Shown in pieces: positions 22,573-34,344 of a stretch of 64,000 nt of DNA; position 1 is the first letter of the stretch; each line of letters opens with the position of its first letter. A program made the translations under genes and the position numbers. The DNA is from Avena insularis. Lineage: Eukaryota > Streptophyta > Magnoliopsida > Poales > Poaceae. A model generated the notes under the pieces. The model had not been told where the DNA came from. It saw nothing but the letters and a program-made list of their open reading frames with translations, and made no database searches. The DNA is taken from NCBI GenBank assembly GCA_023614405.1, contig CM042684.1, positions 468,543,650-468,607,649 on the forward strand. Direction: 5' to 3'.

Positions 22573-22785
22573 AGTGATTGGAGCAATACTAGATATAATA
22601 GCAACTTAAGATAGAAACTAAAAAAAATGTGTTTTTAATATAAAGAAGCAAACTAGTATAACTAATTTTGTGTGTGTTTTTGATAAAGAAACTAGCAAAC
22701 AATGCAGAAATAAACTAAGCAAAACAAATAAAGCAAAGTAAAGAGATTGGTTATGAGGGACTCCCCTTGTGAAGATGTCCTTGAC

Positions 22786-22803
22786 TCCCTGGCAACAGCG
22801 CCA
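22786..22803 (-). promoter_or_regulatory. Primer-binding site of B2 (tRNA-Asp type)
   Basis: TGGCGCTGTTGCCAGGGA on the - strand, 13 bp after the LTR terminus GAGCCAACA. It differs from the perfect tRNA-Asp complement at two positions. Confidence 0.8.
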
Positions 22804-23936
22804 AAAAAAGCTTGATTGTTGGCTCAAAATGTATCGAGCTCATTGGGAAACCCCAAGAGGAAGGTATGATGAGCACATCAACAAGTTTTCCCTTAGTTAT
22901 GAAACCAAGGTTATCGAACCAGTAGGAGCAAGGTAACACCTCCAAGGTGTTGTTTCCAACTTGGAATCCTACACAACACAACCACAAAACTTTGCCCCCA
23001 ACTTACAGTGAAGTTGTCAATCTCACCAGTTTTGCTAAAAACAAAGGATTAAACGTATTGTGTGGAAGATAGTAATAGCTTGCAGAAAGTAAACAGTAAA
23101 CAGTAAATAGACTGTAGATTGATGGTAAAAGAATGGACCGGGGTCCATAATTCACTAAGGTGATTCTCCTTAAGATAGATGACATGTTGGGTGAACAAAT
23201 TACAATGGGGCAATTGACAGACACCGAGAAATCATACATGCATATACTAATCCTCTTGTTCCTACGAGATTTGATTGGGCATTACAACATTATACATAGA
23301 CCGCAATCCAACTGCATCTATGACTTATAATCCACCTTCGGGTTATCATCTGAACCCCCTCCAGTATTAAGTTGCAAGCAACAGATAATTGCATTAAGAA
23401 AAGTGTGTAAAGTAAACAATATGATTGTTCTATGAACAAAGGATTGTCGTTTTCTCCCTAGTAGCAGCAACACATATAGTACCTTAGAGATTTTTGTCAC
23501 TTCCCCAGATTACTAGAGGCATGAACCCACTATCGAGCATAAATACTCCCTCTTGGAGTTGCTAGCATCTACTCAGCCAAGATAGCTACTAATAACAGAA
23601 AGCATGCAAGATCACAAATAACATAGACATGATAGAATCAATAATCAATCTGAAATAGCATCTCAATATCCATCGGATCCTAGCAAACGCAACATGTAGG
23701 ATTACAAATAGATGATCTTGATCATGAACGGAGCTCACAAGATCTAAACATGGTAGCACAAAGGAGAAGAACCAACCATCTAGCTACTACATGGACCCGT
23801 AGTCCAGGGATGAACTACTCACGCATCACATCGAAGGCAGTCATGGTGATGAAGGAGGCCTCCAGGGTGATCTCTTCCCTCCGGCAGGGTGCCGGAAAGA
23901 GCTTCAGATTCCTCCTGATCTAGGGATGGAGATGGC

Positions 23937-23953
23937 TAGGGGTGTAAACGGAT
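23937..23953 (+). repeat. hAT left terminal inverted repeat
   Basis: TAGGGGTGTAAACGGAT, the exact reverse complement of 28263-28279. Confidence 0.95.
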
Positions 23954-25225
23954 CGGATCAGATCGGATTTTGCTCTTACCATATCCTTCTCCGTATTTTT
24001 TTGTCGGATTCGGATCGGAGCGGATATTGACTGGTTGCGGGTTCAAATGCGGATGTATCGGACCGCGGATTAGGATCGGAAACGGGGCGAACTCGTACCG
24101 GATACAAAATATATAGGCGGATAAATGCACGCCTAGGTAGATCAACAATCTGTCAATCTGTCTGGTGAAAAATACGTCATAACACATGTTCACACACGCA
24201 TATACTTATCTAATAATGTAATACACTTAATAGCAACATGATAGTCGGTAGATAAATTATACAAAAATAATAAAGGGACATGGCATCATTGATAATTTAC
24301 TATTCTTCACAAATTGTGTCTACGGTTCAAATGAATGTAGAGCACAGTTGTGCTGTTTCTTGGATCGGCTCGGCATGTGTAGCTACAAATGTTGCATCTG
24401 GCCCAACGTTCAAGCGCATCAACGCCATATTTTGTACTAGTCTTCTCAAATCGGGTGTAGTGCTGCCACACCGAAGAGACACGATGAGGCTGCTAATTTT
24501 CGTTTCCATTCTCCATCTTGAAAGTAAAAATGGAGCAAATAAATCAAAAAAAGTATCAGAGATGGAGATTGAAAGTAGAAATCAGAGGTGGTTGATCTAC
24601 CCTAGAACAACTTGTTTATATTGATCACGTACTAGTAATGCTGGAGTGTTGATGCAGGGTAGTGGGTACTCACCTCAATCACCTCCTGGTCAGTTTCTGT
24701 GTCAAAAATTGTTGGGGCAGGATGGAGATGAGATGAGATCGTAGACGCTAGACAGTAGGGGCCTAGCGGATGCTAGTTGGAATTTCGACTATTCTAGTTC
24801 TAGGGTTAAAGAATGCGGCCACAGTAGATTCATTTATACAGTTTGTACTGGGCTTCATAGGCTGCATCATCGCAATATGGGCTTGCCTATTGCCAAATAG
24901 CTAAAAGCAAAAAAAGCTACAAAGAGAATTTGGTTTTGTCTAAATTCAGATGTATATAATATTCATTTGATAAAATAGCAGCAGCATGCTTTACAGTTTG
25001 CACGGATATATATAATATTCATTTTGGCAAAATAATGGCAGCATACTTGCACTTGTACACACGGACACACCTAATATTCAATATGGCAAAATAGCAGCAA
25101 CATACTTGCACTTGCACACACCTACACACGGAGACTGGACACTAAAATTCAGTTTGACAACACCCCAACAACCATCAGTTTGGCAACACCACAAAATAAA
25201 TATAGCTAAATTTAGCGACTGCTAA

Positions 25226-27565
25226 CTATGCACATGACATTGCTGCATCATACGAGGCATCTTCTTCTCCATCGTCATGAGATTCATGAGCTAGAGTCAC
25301 TCCATCATCATCAGATTCAGAAGCACCAGAAGCACCAACGGTCATTTGTTTTGCCTACAATTTGTGGTAAGAAGCATCAAATATACAACAACATTCAGAA
25401 TAGAGCAAGAAATGTTTGAATACGATAGGATACCTTGTCCTCAAGCAGATCCTCAAGATTCATATTAGCAACAAGCGTCTTCACAAGATCTAGATCTTTC
25501 AGAATAGAGCCAGGCTTCTTTTTACCTAAAATTCATAAAAATAGGTACATAATACATTAGAGTTCCTTGTACAATTACAAAATACAAATTAGAATAACAA
25601 TAAAAATAACCTTTTCTAGCAGCAACCCAATCTTTGGTGCAGATCAATGCTTCCACAATCTCAGGGTCAAGACGACTACGATATGGATCAATAACACGAC
25701 CACCCGCACTGAAAGCAGATTCCGAAGCAACTGTGGAAACTTGAATGGCCAACACATCACGAGCAAGCTTACAAAGTGTAGGATACACTTCTTGATTTGT
25801 TTTCCACCATGACAAGACATCAAATTTATTAAAAGTAGTTCTACTAGGAAGAATTGTTGGTGGTTCAGACATGTATTTATCCAAGTCAGATGCAATGGTG
25901 CCATCTTCATCAACCACATTGCCTTGCAAACTCTCGTAGTATTCGTCTTTCTCCTCATCATCCAAAAGATCAGTTGCTTCAACATTATTACTAGAACTAG
26001 AAGTATGATGAGAAGCACTACGTGCTGGTTCATATGATGCATACATCTTATTGACAATAATCATGAGCTCCTCCACTTTAGCAGGATACAAAAGTTCACC
26101 ATACACCTTTTTCATGTAATATTCAAGAAAAAATGTCATAGCGAGAGCAATATTTGACATGTCCCAATATTTATTGAACTTAGTGTTCATTGAGCATGCC
26201 ATCTTTTTAATGATCTCATTTCTACTAGTAGACCACTCAGTAATTAAGACTTTAACCTCATAGAACCCTTTATAGAATAGATTTGTTGTAGGGTATGAAT
26301 TACCTAAGAAGAGAACAGTAAGGTCATCGAACTTTTTCAAGCATCTGCAAAGTTGTAAGGCATTTTCCCAATCAGCTGCTGATGGAACAAACTTCTCAAA
26401 CCTTTTCTTGTCAAGCTCATAAAGCCTCTCAAAAGCCTTTCTATATATCAAAGCTTCTCTTAGCATTTTGTAAGTTGAATTCCACCTGGTTTGAACATCC
26501 AATGGCAGACCAATGCTTTTCTCCAAACCACATTCAACTGCACATTTATTGAAGTCCTCAAATAGCAGAGGAGAGGGATTCACTATCAACATAGATGTTC
26601 TAATATTGGAAACTCCACCTGCAATTTGTTGCAGACCATCTCTAGCAACCAGATTTAATATGTGATTTGCACATCTCACATGAAAGAAAGAGCCATCACA
26701 TACTAAGGGGCCATGATTTTTCAATTGTGTGATAACAGAATTGACACACACTTCATTTGCAGCTGCATTGTCCAAAGAGAGAGAAAACATCTTATTCTCA
26801 ATAAACCATCTAATTAAGGAACTGACCAACTCATCAGCCATGTTACTACTAGTGTGGAGCCCTTCTAGATGCATGAATCTGATTATCCTTTTCTGGATAG
26901 ACCAAGTATCATCAATCCAGTGGATAGTCACACACATATACCCTTTGTTCTGGTTAGATGTCCACATATCCATTGTAGCGCTAAAGCGACACTTAACAGT
27001 TTTAAAGTATTCATATAATGTCTTCCACTCTTTATCAAATATATCCTTTATTGCATCCCTAGCAGTCTTGCGGCATCTTAATGGAAAGCTAGGCCGCAAA
27101 GAAAGGATGAAGTCTCGCCATATAGAATTTCCTCAATGAGACAACATGATCATACCTAAAAGTATCCATAGTTGCAGCATCTTCTTCATTCTTCTCAACC
27201 TTCAGCAGCTGTTGTCCTGACTTAACGGAATGCATCTTTATATGGCTCAAAAATACTGATGTTCCATTCTTGCTGTTGCGTACAGTCTCATACTTGCAGT
27301 AGTTGCATTTAGCCCATTCTTCTTTCACTTCCTTGCCATTTATCATTTCTTTCTTCTCATATCTTGTGAAATGATCCCAACATTCCGATGTTGTCTTCTT
27401 TTGCCTCTTCGCTGCAGGTCGATCTTTCAATGCATCAGCATCAATAATATCAGCAGCAACGGTACTCCCCTCAGTTGGTGTGATTGGTGGTGCCATAGGA
27501 CTTGTGGCTGCAGATGATGAAGCCACACTAGCGCTACCACTTGAAGGCCTTTTCCCACGTACCAT
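25226..27565 (-). pseudogene. hAT transposase gene with BED zinc finger and C-terminal dimerisation domain
   Basis: The start ATG at 27565 opens 158 codons with a basic patch (AAKRQKK) and a BED zinc finger (C87, C90, H108, H112 in CNYC...HIKMH). The frame is lost near 27100, where KFYMA appears joined to DFILSLRPSFPL with part of the conserved linker missing. The catalytic RNase-H-fold domain follows in another frame, with D at TMDMW and D at SLDNAAAN. The hAT dimerisation block (SWWKTNQEVYP, VSTVASESAFSAGGRVIDPY) lies before 25611. Two small exons then appear spliced: 25525-25434 (KKKPGSILKDLDLV) and 25354-25226 (acidic, ending AAMSCA). Donors gttatt and gtatcc, acceptors tttag and ttgtag. 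Only the deletion near 27110 is a clear defect. Confidence 0.9.
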
Positions 27566-27663
27566 CTTCTAAAAGTAAGATAGGTTTTAGATGGCAGAAT
27601 CAATTTTATTCATCATGTAAGACACTAAGACGGTAAGAACAAGAAGGAAAAGGGGCAGGGGCA

Positions 27664-28000
27664 TTGACTGATCGACCTCACCTTGCGATCTGCTTGCTGG
27701 GGACAGCAGGATTCGTACGGTGCAGGGAAGAGACGAGCTGCGGAGTTGAGAGGGAGGACCAGAGGAGAGGATCATGGCGGCCGGTGGGCGGCGGCCGGCC
27801 TCGACAGGGAAGGGAGGAGGGGCAACGCGCGGAAGGAGGCTGGCAGCATTGCGCGCAGGGAGGAGAGGCGATGCGCACGGAAGGAGGCTGGCAGCGTTGC
27901 GCGGAAGGAGGCCGGCGGTGTTGCGTAGGCAGGGCGGCGTCTGTCCGTCCCCTATCGGCTATTGCTCTGTTTCTCGGGGAGGTAGACTAGTATTAGGTTT
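27664..28000. other. GC-rich 5' region of the hAT transposase gene
   Basis: GC-rich DNA between the transposase start and the right subterminal repeats, with near-duplicate GAAGGAGGCTGGCAGC units. It is probably promoter and 5' leader of the - strand gene. The ORFs on either strand here are low-complexity by-products of the base composition. Confidence 0.5.
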
Positions 28001-28262
28001 AGCCGTAGCCTCCTTCGGAAGTTGGGTTGGGCCGCTCAACGGTGGAAGCTGTGATGTACTAATTCGGATGAAATCCGATTGTAATTCATCGGATACACCG
28101 TTTTCTTACGTGGATACTCCGAATCTGACTGAATTTTTAGTACCAGATCCTACTCCGAATCCGTGGTCTGAAATCCGAATCCGGATCCGCCGAATATTAA
28201 AAAATCGGATGCGGATGCTATTAAAACGGATGCGGTGACGGTTTCGGTTTGGAAATTATCCT

Positions 28263-28279
28263 ATCCGTTTACACCCCTA
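28263..28279 (-). repeat. hAT right terminal inverted repeat
   Basis: ATCCGTTTACACCCCTA on the + strand, the exact reverse complement of the left end. Confidence 0.95.
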
Positions 28280-28689
28280 GAGATGGCGGCGGCTACAGAC
28301 TCTTTCGTAGAATTTTGATCGGGTCCTTAGGGTTTTCATCCCGGAGGCAATATATAGGCGAAGGGGCAAGGTCGGTGGAGCCCTAGGGGGCCCACACCAT
28401 GTGGCAGCACGGCTAGGGCTGGCCGCGCCACCCTAGGGTGTGGCCGTCCTGGCTCCCCTCTTCGTCTCCCCTCCGGACTCTGTATTCCTTCTAGTGAAAT
28501 ATTGACTTGGGCTTTTGTCCAGTCCAATTTCGAGAATATTTCCTTACTAGTTTTTCTAAAACCAAAAATAGCAGAAAATAGGCAACTGGCATTGTGGCAT
28601 CTTGTTAATAGGTTAGTTCTAGAAAATGTGTAAAAATACTCCAAAGTATGGACAAAACATAAGAAAGTAGATATGTTTGCAACGTATCA

Positions 28690-29471
28690 ATGGCCCTCCT
28701 TGTTGACTTCTTGATCTCTAGATGCTTCTCGTGATAAAATATTAACGCCCGAAAAATTCCAGGTCAATTTGAGTTCCGGAAGGTCCCTCAAACATCAAAA
28801 TACGCAAAATAGGGTTTTCGTGTCCTGTAGAGTTATAACCAAAAAAGGGGGATCGATGGAAAATCCCCATAAATCGATGCAAAACATGATTATAATATCT
28901 AATAACATATTAATATGTTGGAATATGCATCAATAAACTACAAAGTTCATGCATGAATTTTGCATGCATCAGCTATGAAGTTTATTTGATCTTTATGAAA
29001 GTCTTGGCATTACCTCACCACTTAAAAGATTAAAGTTCTTGAAAGACAAGGAAAAGATGGGGTGTTAGAGGGGCACGAATTTCGAAGTGGGTGATAATGA
29101 AAATCTTTAAGTTTATCCTTCTTTCGACAACTACTAGTGCACCCTTAATTTGACTGAAGTATTCTTGCTTAAAATTTTTTTACTCTCATAAAAATAGAGG
29201 CACTAAAAGGATTGATTCGCAAGCCTAGACAAATTTTTGACAATCTATTTTGAGTTTAAGATTTATTAGCTAGCAAGTTACTGTGGTTAGGAAGCAAACT
29301 GAAGTGCAATTGTTCAAATATATTATGCTCATGATCAAGGTTGCAGGACTTGTGACAATGCAATACGGTACCACCTTGGACTTGTGAGTTTCTATGCTTA
29401 AATTCATTTCTCGCTATTATTCTTTATAGCTTTGTCACTCGAGGGCGAGTAACAACTGAGCTTAGGGAAGT
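28690..29471 (+). other. Athila-like 3' spacer remnant
   Basis: There is no gene. The right end (CTCGAGGGCGAGTAACAACT, then GAGCTTAGGGAAGT) is a decayed version of the Athila sequence that precedes the LTR in B2, so at least the last few hundred bases look like an older Athila-type element. The first ~300 bases are not assigned. Confidence 0.45.
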
Positions 29472-30328
29472 TGATAGCTCCAAATATTGGCACCTTTTCT
29501 CAAGGATTTTCTATTGGTTTTCACTGATTTTCGTTGATTTTGATCTTTCAACTAATGCTAATATCGCAAGTTAGCGAAACCTTATTTGTTTGTAATAACT
29601 TTCAGGTATTATTGGACACTTTTGGAAAGATCCTGGAGCATTTATGGGCTAATCACACCTAAATGAGCAAATCACCAATTGAATGCATTTCCATTCAAGA
29701 CCTACAGAGCCTTTAACGACCTGCAGTATGGCTGGAGGCTGCCCGTACAGTCCGCCCGTATGACCTCCATCGCCTGTTATATCAATACACGCAACTTTCA
29801 CGAAGGAGGGGAGATCCGAATACGAACACAGCCGCCACAAACCTTTCGAAAAGAGAAGAGATCAAATCTGGAGAGAGATAGAACTTAATCTCATCCTTCA
29901 AAGATCTCGAGCCTCTTGATCATCAACTCCACCATAGTTCCCCACTTGTACTGAGAGAGAGAGAGAAAGATTTGTACTTGTAAGATTAGAATTGAACCTC
30001 TATTCCTTCTTTCGTTTGTATTTGATTTGATCTTCAAAAATATTGTGGTTTGCTACGATAAATTTGAGATGATTTCTATTTGCAATATGATTATATCTTT
30101 GATTTATTCTCCTCTCATCTGTGAGTAAATCCCCATAGCTGTGGGAGATGTAGGGAATTAGTGAGGTGTGATGTGCTTCCTTTATTCCCATCCACTTGTG
30201 ATTATTGTCATGAATTATTGTAATGTGATAATGATTATCTATGTTTGCCTAATGCTTGTCATCCAATTTAAGGGCCCGGGTAACATGATCTTGAGATCTC
30301 ATAGATATGAACTTGTTTACTAGAAAAT
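29472..30328 (+). repeat. Probable decayed Athila-type LTR
   Basis: Starts TGATAGCTCCAAATATTGG just after the polypurine-like GAGCTTAGGGAAGT. Ends near GAAAATTGGCGACCCCCGAG, which resembles a gypsy primer-binding region (TGGCGACCC). It includes a (GA)n run at about 29953-29968. The right boundary is uncertain because no clear CA terminus is visible. Confidence 0.35.
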
Positions 30329-31012
30329 TGGCGACCCCCGAGTGACACGGCCGATATCAAAGAGGAGCTAGTCCAACTCGAGGACAACAAGGAACCACCA
30401 AGTTTAAAGCTTTGATCTGGTCAAAAGATCTTTATTGATGTGCTGACCATGGCTTTGGTACATGCAAAAGGATCATTGGAATAGAGAAGAATCTACCAAG
30501 AGGACTCTTGATTGGTATATGGGTTGCTTTCCTACTCACATATGAATGAGAAGTATCATAATCACTTATCCTACTTTGTTCACCTGGCACATTCACTATA
30601 GTGGATTGTGTGCTTTCCATGCGGCGAGTGGTCGGGAGAATAGGGTGAGGCCGCTTGTGGCATTGGTGGTCTTAGTACCACCCACCCTCCAACGGGGACA
30701 TACTTCCCCTCAAAAGGAAGGAACTTTAGGATACATCTTCGTCTCTGCGTGGCTCGGTTATCTCTATACCCGAGCCCTTTACTTATGCACTTTACATTGT
30801 GAGAGCCATCGTGCTTGAAGTAATCTATCTTGCTATCACCTGTTGCTTGGCTTGCTTAGCATAAGTTGTTAATGCACATAGGTGAACCATAGTATATATA
30901 GGCTTTGTGCTTGACAAAGTAAATTCTAGTTTCATTCGCATTTGTTAAGCCTATCTCATAAAAGTTTTAAACTATCTATTCACCCCCTCTAGGTGGCATC
31001 TGTGTCCTTTCA
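30329..31012 (+). repeat. Unassigned LTR-like remnant
   Basis: There is no gene. The right end, CTATTCACCCCCTCTAGGTG and then CATCTGTGTCCTTTCA, is the kind of terminus found on many plant LTRs just before a primer-binding site. None follows here, which suggests a solo or truncated LTR. The left boundary is not seen. Confidence 0.3.
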
Positions 31013-32787
31013 GCGATGTACAAATTACATCAAGGACCCCAAAAGAGAATAAAATTATAGCAAAGTCCTTAAATTTTGCAAACAAGACCTCAAGAAAGAA
31101 AAAGAAGACATAACCAGGTTCTAGTAAGTAAGGGTGAGGGTTGGGGTGTTAGTAAGCAACTGTGTAGTGGCACCCCGATCCAGAGGATCGGAATGCCTCA
31201 CATTCCCGCCCTAGAAACACGTCGAATGTGGCAACTTAGCAAACAAAGACAATACCAATATATAGAATGGCAATAAATGTAGCAAGTTCATTATTACAAT
31301 AGATTTCGAGGCTTAAATCATTATGCCACATGTGCACGCAACAATTTGTACATTATTTATTTCACACTGGGCCTCGATCAGATCTCATGGCTACGGTCAC
31401 ATAGTTATTGACGTAGAAACGGAATGCTTTAGACACATGGTTCTGCCTGGGATACTGGAGTCCTAGTTCTCATAGAGCAGGTACTCAGCAATGAGGGTCA
31501 TGGTATCTGACATGTTAAAAGCCAGTATGAGTATGTTGAATATACTCGCAAGTCATCAAGAAAAGACAAACATTCTAGGGAACTATATGGCATGTCATAG
31601 GTTCTAAAAGTAGCAGGTTATAAGTATAGAATATAAATTTTGTGAGTCCAAGCTTAATGGTTGGACTTAACTTACCATCTTACATTTGGAGGGAAGATCA
31701 TGCTGTTGAAACGAGTATTCAAGTTCCCACATGAATGGTTATGCAGTGAAACGAGTACTCGTGCTTCGCCATACATCTTCTAACAATCATACTAGGATCA
31801 ATAGCCACAAGCCACAAAGGCGGGTAATAACATTATGCTTTCCACTTAGTTGTGTTTTCTCTGAACTCGACACGATTAACTCCTAGTGTGACTTGATCCA
31901 AATATGTTCCATAACCTAGGAACAAGGCTAGACTAGATTTGACCAACTATAGCGACTGCTAATTCCACCTATCAAAATACTCTCCACTCGGCCATCTCTC
32001 TAGGAGCAACTCTAGAGTCGTGCCAAAGCAATATATATCATCATGACCATTCATGCTACCGAGACACTCTCTCTAGCCACCAACTTTTCCTACGGGTGTA
32101 GTCCTATGAAGAAGTGAATCCGGCACATGCCCCTCCAGGTGAAGCATGCCTAGCTTTGGAACCTTAACAAGATATATCATCTGACTGCACAAAGCAGTGA
32201 CCAACTAACCTTGCCATTATGGGTGGCATCAAGAGAGTCACGAATATGTTACATAGGCTAAGGTCCTTCCAATCGAATGATGATGGCAAAGCGAGGTGTT
32301 TGGGAAGTGGCACTAAGTGACACAACCAAGCAGACAAAGATGATTAACTTATTATTCAAGATTAATGCAGCTCCATTGGTATGAGTGCAACATGGCAATG
32401 CATAGGTAGAGTTTAAGTAGAGTAAGGCAATCGATTCCTTCATTATGAGAAAGTAACTAGCATGGCATCTATGGGAGTAAGTACGGGTTTATAGTTGGGC
32501 TAATCAGTCAGCACAGATGTTAGTGGAGTCTTAGGAGTGAGTCTTATTCTCTCATGCACATGTCTGTGGTGGCACCTATCTCTAGCCTTTGATAAGGAAG
32601 TGGGGAGTAAGGGCATCTTAGTCTCCTGCATGCTGACAAATACCACCATAGAGAATGTAAGTCTCATCGTAAGGCACACAATAAAGCTAAATGGTTTCTG
32701 GGCTTCACGAGGAGGCAGAAACAAGAAGAGAATAGTCTTTTGGCAAATGCTACAACCTCTAGGGTCACCGACCGACATTCGTCCGTG
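31013..32787. other. Unassigned sequence left of the solo LTR
   Basis: About 1.8 kb without a supported ORF or recognised element. It is continuous with 34350 onward once the solo LTR is removed, as the CCTAT target duplication shows. Probably old repeat sequence. Confidence 0.4.
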
Positions 32788-32792
32788 CCTAT

Positions 32793-34344
32793 TGATACGT
32801 TGCTAACGTATCCATAATTTTTGATGTTCCATGCTTGGTTTTTATCTACTTTTTTATGTTTTGTCCACACTTTAGAGTACTTTTTATACACTTTCTTGGA
32901 CTAACCTATTAACAAGATGCCACAGTGCCAGCTGCCTATTTTCTGCTGATTTTGGTTTCAGGAAAGTCAGAAAATGAATATTCTTGGAATTGGACAGGAC
33001 AAAAGCCAAAGTCAGTTTTTCACCGAGGGGGACACGGAGCCAGAATACGAGACAGAGAGGGGCCATAGGGCCGCCACACCACCTGGCCATGCGGCTAGGC
33101 CTGGTCCGCGCCAGGGGGTGGTGTGGCCGCTTAGGGCACCCCCTCGGCCTCCCCTTTCGCCTATAAGATGCCTCCAATACATAAATCCTAAGGACCCGAT
33201 CAAAATTCCACGAAAGAATCTTTAGCCGCCGTCATCTCCATCCCTAGATTGGGAGGGATCTGAAGCTCTTCCCGGCACCTAGGAGAGAATTCACCTCGAG
33301 GCCTTCTTCATCACCATGCAAGCCTCCGGTGTGATGCGTGAGTAGTTCATCCTTGGACTACGGATCCATGTAGTAGCTAGATGGCTAGTTCTCCTCCTTT
33401 GTGCTTTCATGTTTAGATCTTGTGAGCTCCATTCATGATCAAGATCATCTATTTGTAATTCTGCATGTTGTGTTTGCGGGGATCCGATGGATATTGAGAT
33501 GCTATTTCAGATTCATTATTGATTCTATCATGTCTTTGTTATTTATGATCTTGCATGCTTTCCGTTGTTAGTAGCTATCTTGGCTAAGTAGATGCTAGCA
33601 ACTCCAAGAGTTAGTATTTATGCTTGATAGTGGGTTCATGCCTCTGGTAATCTGGGGAAGTGACAGAAATCTCTAAGGTACTAGATGTGTTGTTGCTACT
33701 AGGGAGAAAACAACAATCCTTTGTTCATAGAACAATCGTATTGTTTACTTTACACGCAATGCGTAATGCAATTATCTGTTGCTTGCAACTTAATACTAGA
33801 GGGGGTTCGGATGATAACCTGAAGGTGGATTATTAGTCATAGATGCAGTTATATTACAGTCTATGTATAATGTTGTAATGCCCAATCAAATCTCATAGGA
33901 GTCAAGATGCGTATTATATGCTTGTGCGCTTTCTCGATGTTTGTCAATTGTCCCGCTGTAATTTGTTCACCCAACATGTCATCTATCTTAAGGAGAGCCA
34001 CCACTAGTGAACTATGGACCCCGGTCCTTTCTTTTACCATCAATCTACAACTGTTTACTGCTTTCTGTTGACTTTCTGCAAGATTTTACTTTCTTCCATA
34101 CAATACGTTTAATCTTTTGTTTTCAGCAAAGCTGGTGAGATTGACAACCTCACTATAAGTTGGGGGCAAAGTTCTGTGGTTGTGTTGTGCAGGATTCCAA
34201 GTTGGCAACAACACCTTGGAGGTGTTTCCTTGCTCCTACTGGTTCGATAACCTTGGTTTTATAACTGAGGGAAAACTTGCTGCTGTGCTCATCATACCTT
34301 CCTCTTTGGGTTCCCCAACGAGATCGATATATTTTGGGCCATCA
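32793..34344 (+). repeat. Athila-type solo LTR (1,552 bp)
   Basis: Full-length LTR from TGATACGTTGC to GGGCCATCA with no internal sequence, flanked by CCTAT (32788-32792 and 34345-34349). It belongs to the B1/B2 LTR group (shares CTAACCTATTAACAAGATGC and the GTTCCATGCTTGGTTT start). It is the product of LTR-LTR recombination that removed the rest of the element. Confidence 0.93.

Larger units (their letters stand above)
23937..28279 (-). mobile_element. Complete 4.3-kb hAT DNA transposon
   Basis: Terminal inverted repeats of 17 bp (TAGGGGTGTAAACGGAT) at both ends, flanked by the 8-bp target duplication GAGATGGC (23929-23936 and 28280-28287), the size expected for hAT. It is inserted in the B2 LTR. 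The interior holds one transposase gene on the - strand. Both subterminal regions are packed with CGGAT/ATCCG motifs. The transposase carries a frame-breaking defect, so the element may need help from another copy. Confidence 0.95.
18925..28689 (-). mobile_element. Athila-type element B2, reverse orientation, interrupted by a hAT transposon
   Basis: Read on the - strand: 5' LTR (28689 to 22817, split by the hAT), tRNA-Asp-type primer-binding site, gag with a protease-like end (22572-21811), a long spacer, polypurine tract (19092-19079) and the first ~154 bp of the 3' LTR. The rest of the 3' LTR is cut off by A2 at 18924 and probably lies to the left of the window. Like B1 it has no RT, RNase H or integrase. 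Confidence 0.88.
22817..28689 (-). repeat. 5' LTR of B2, split by the hAT transposon
   Basis: Two pieces, 28689-28280 and 23936-22817, together about 1.52 kb. The outer end is TGATACGTTGC (- strand) and the inner end GAGCCAACA. About 34 bp near the outer end are missing relative to 18925-19078, between two copies of TAGATA. Joining the two pieces across the hAT gives the same sequence as the uninterrupted LTR near 8966 in B1. Confidence 0.85.

Noticed and set aside
25522..27099. Transposase starting at 27099
   Set aside because: There is no ATG at that point (the codon is TTG). The frame is the downstream part of a gene starting at 27565 and broken by a deletion.
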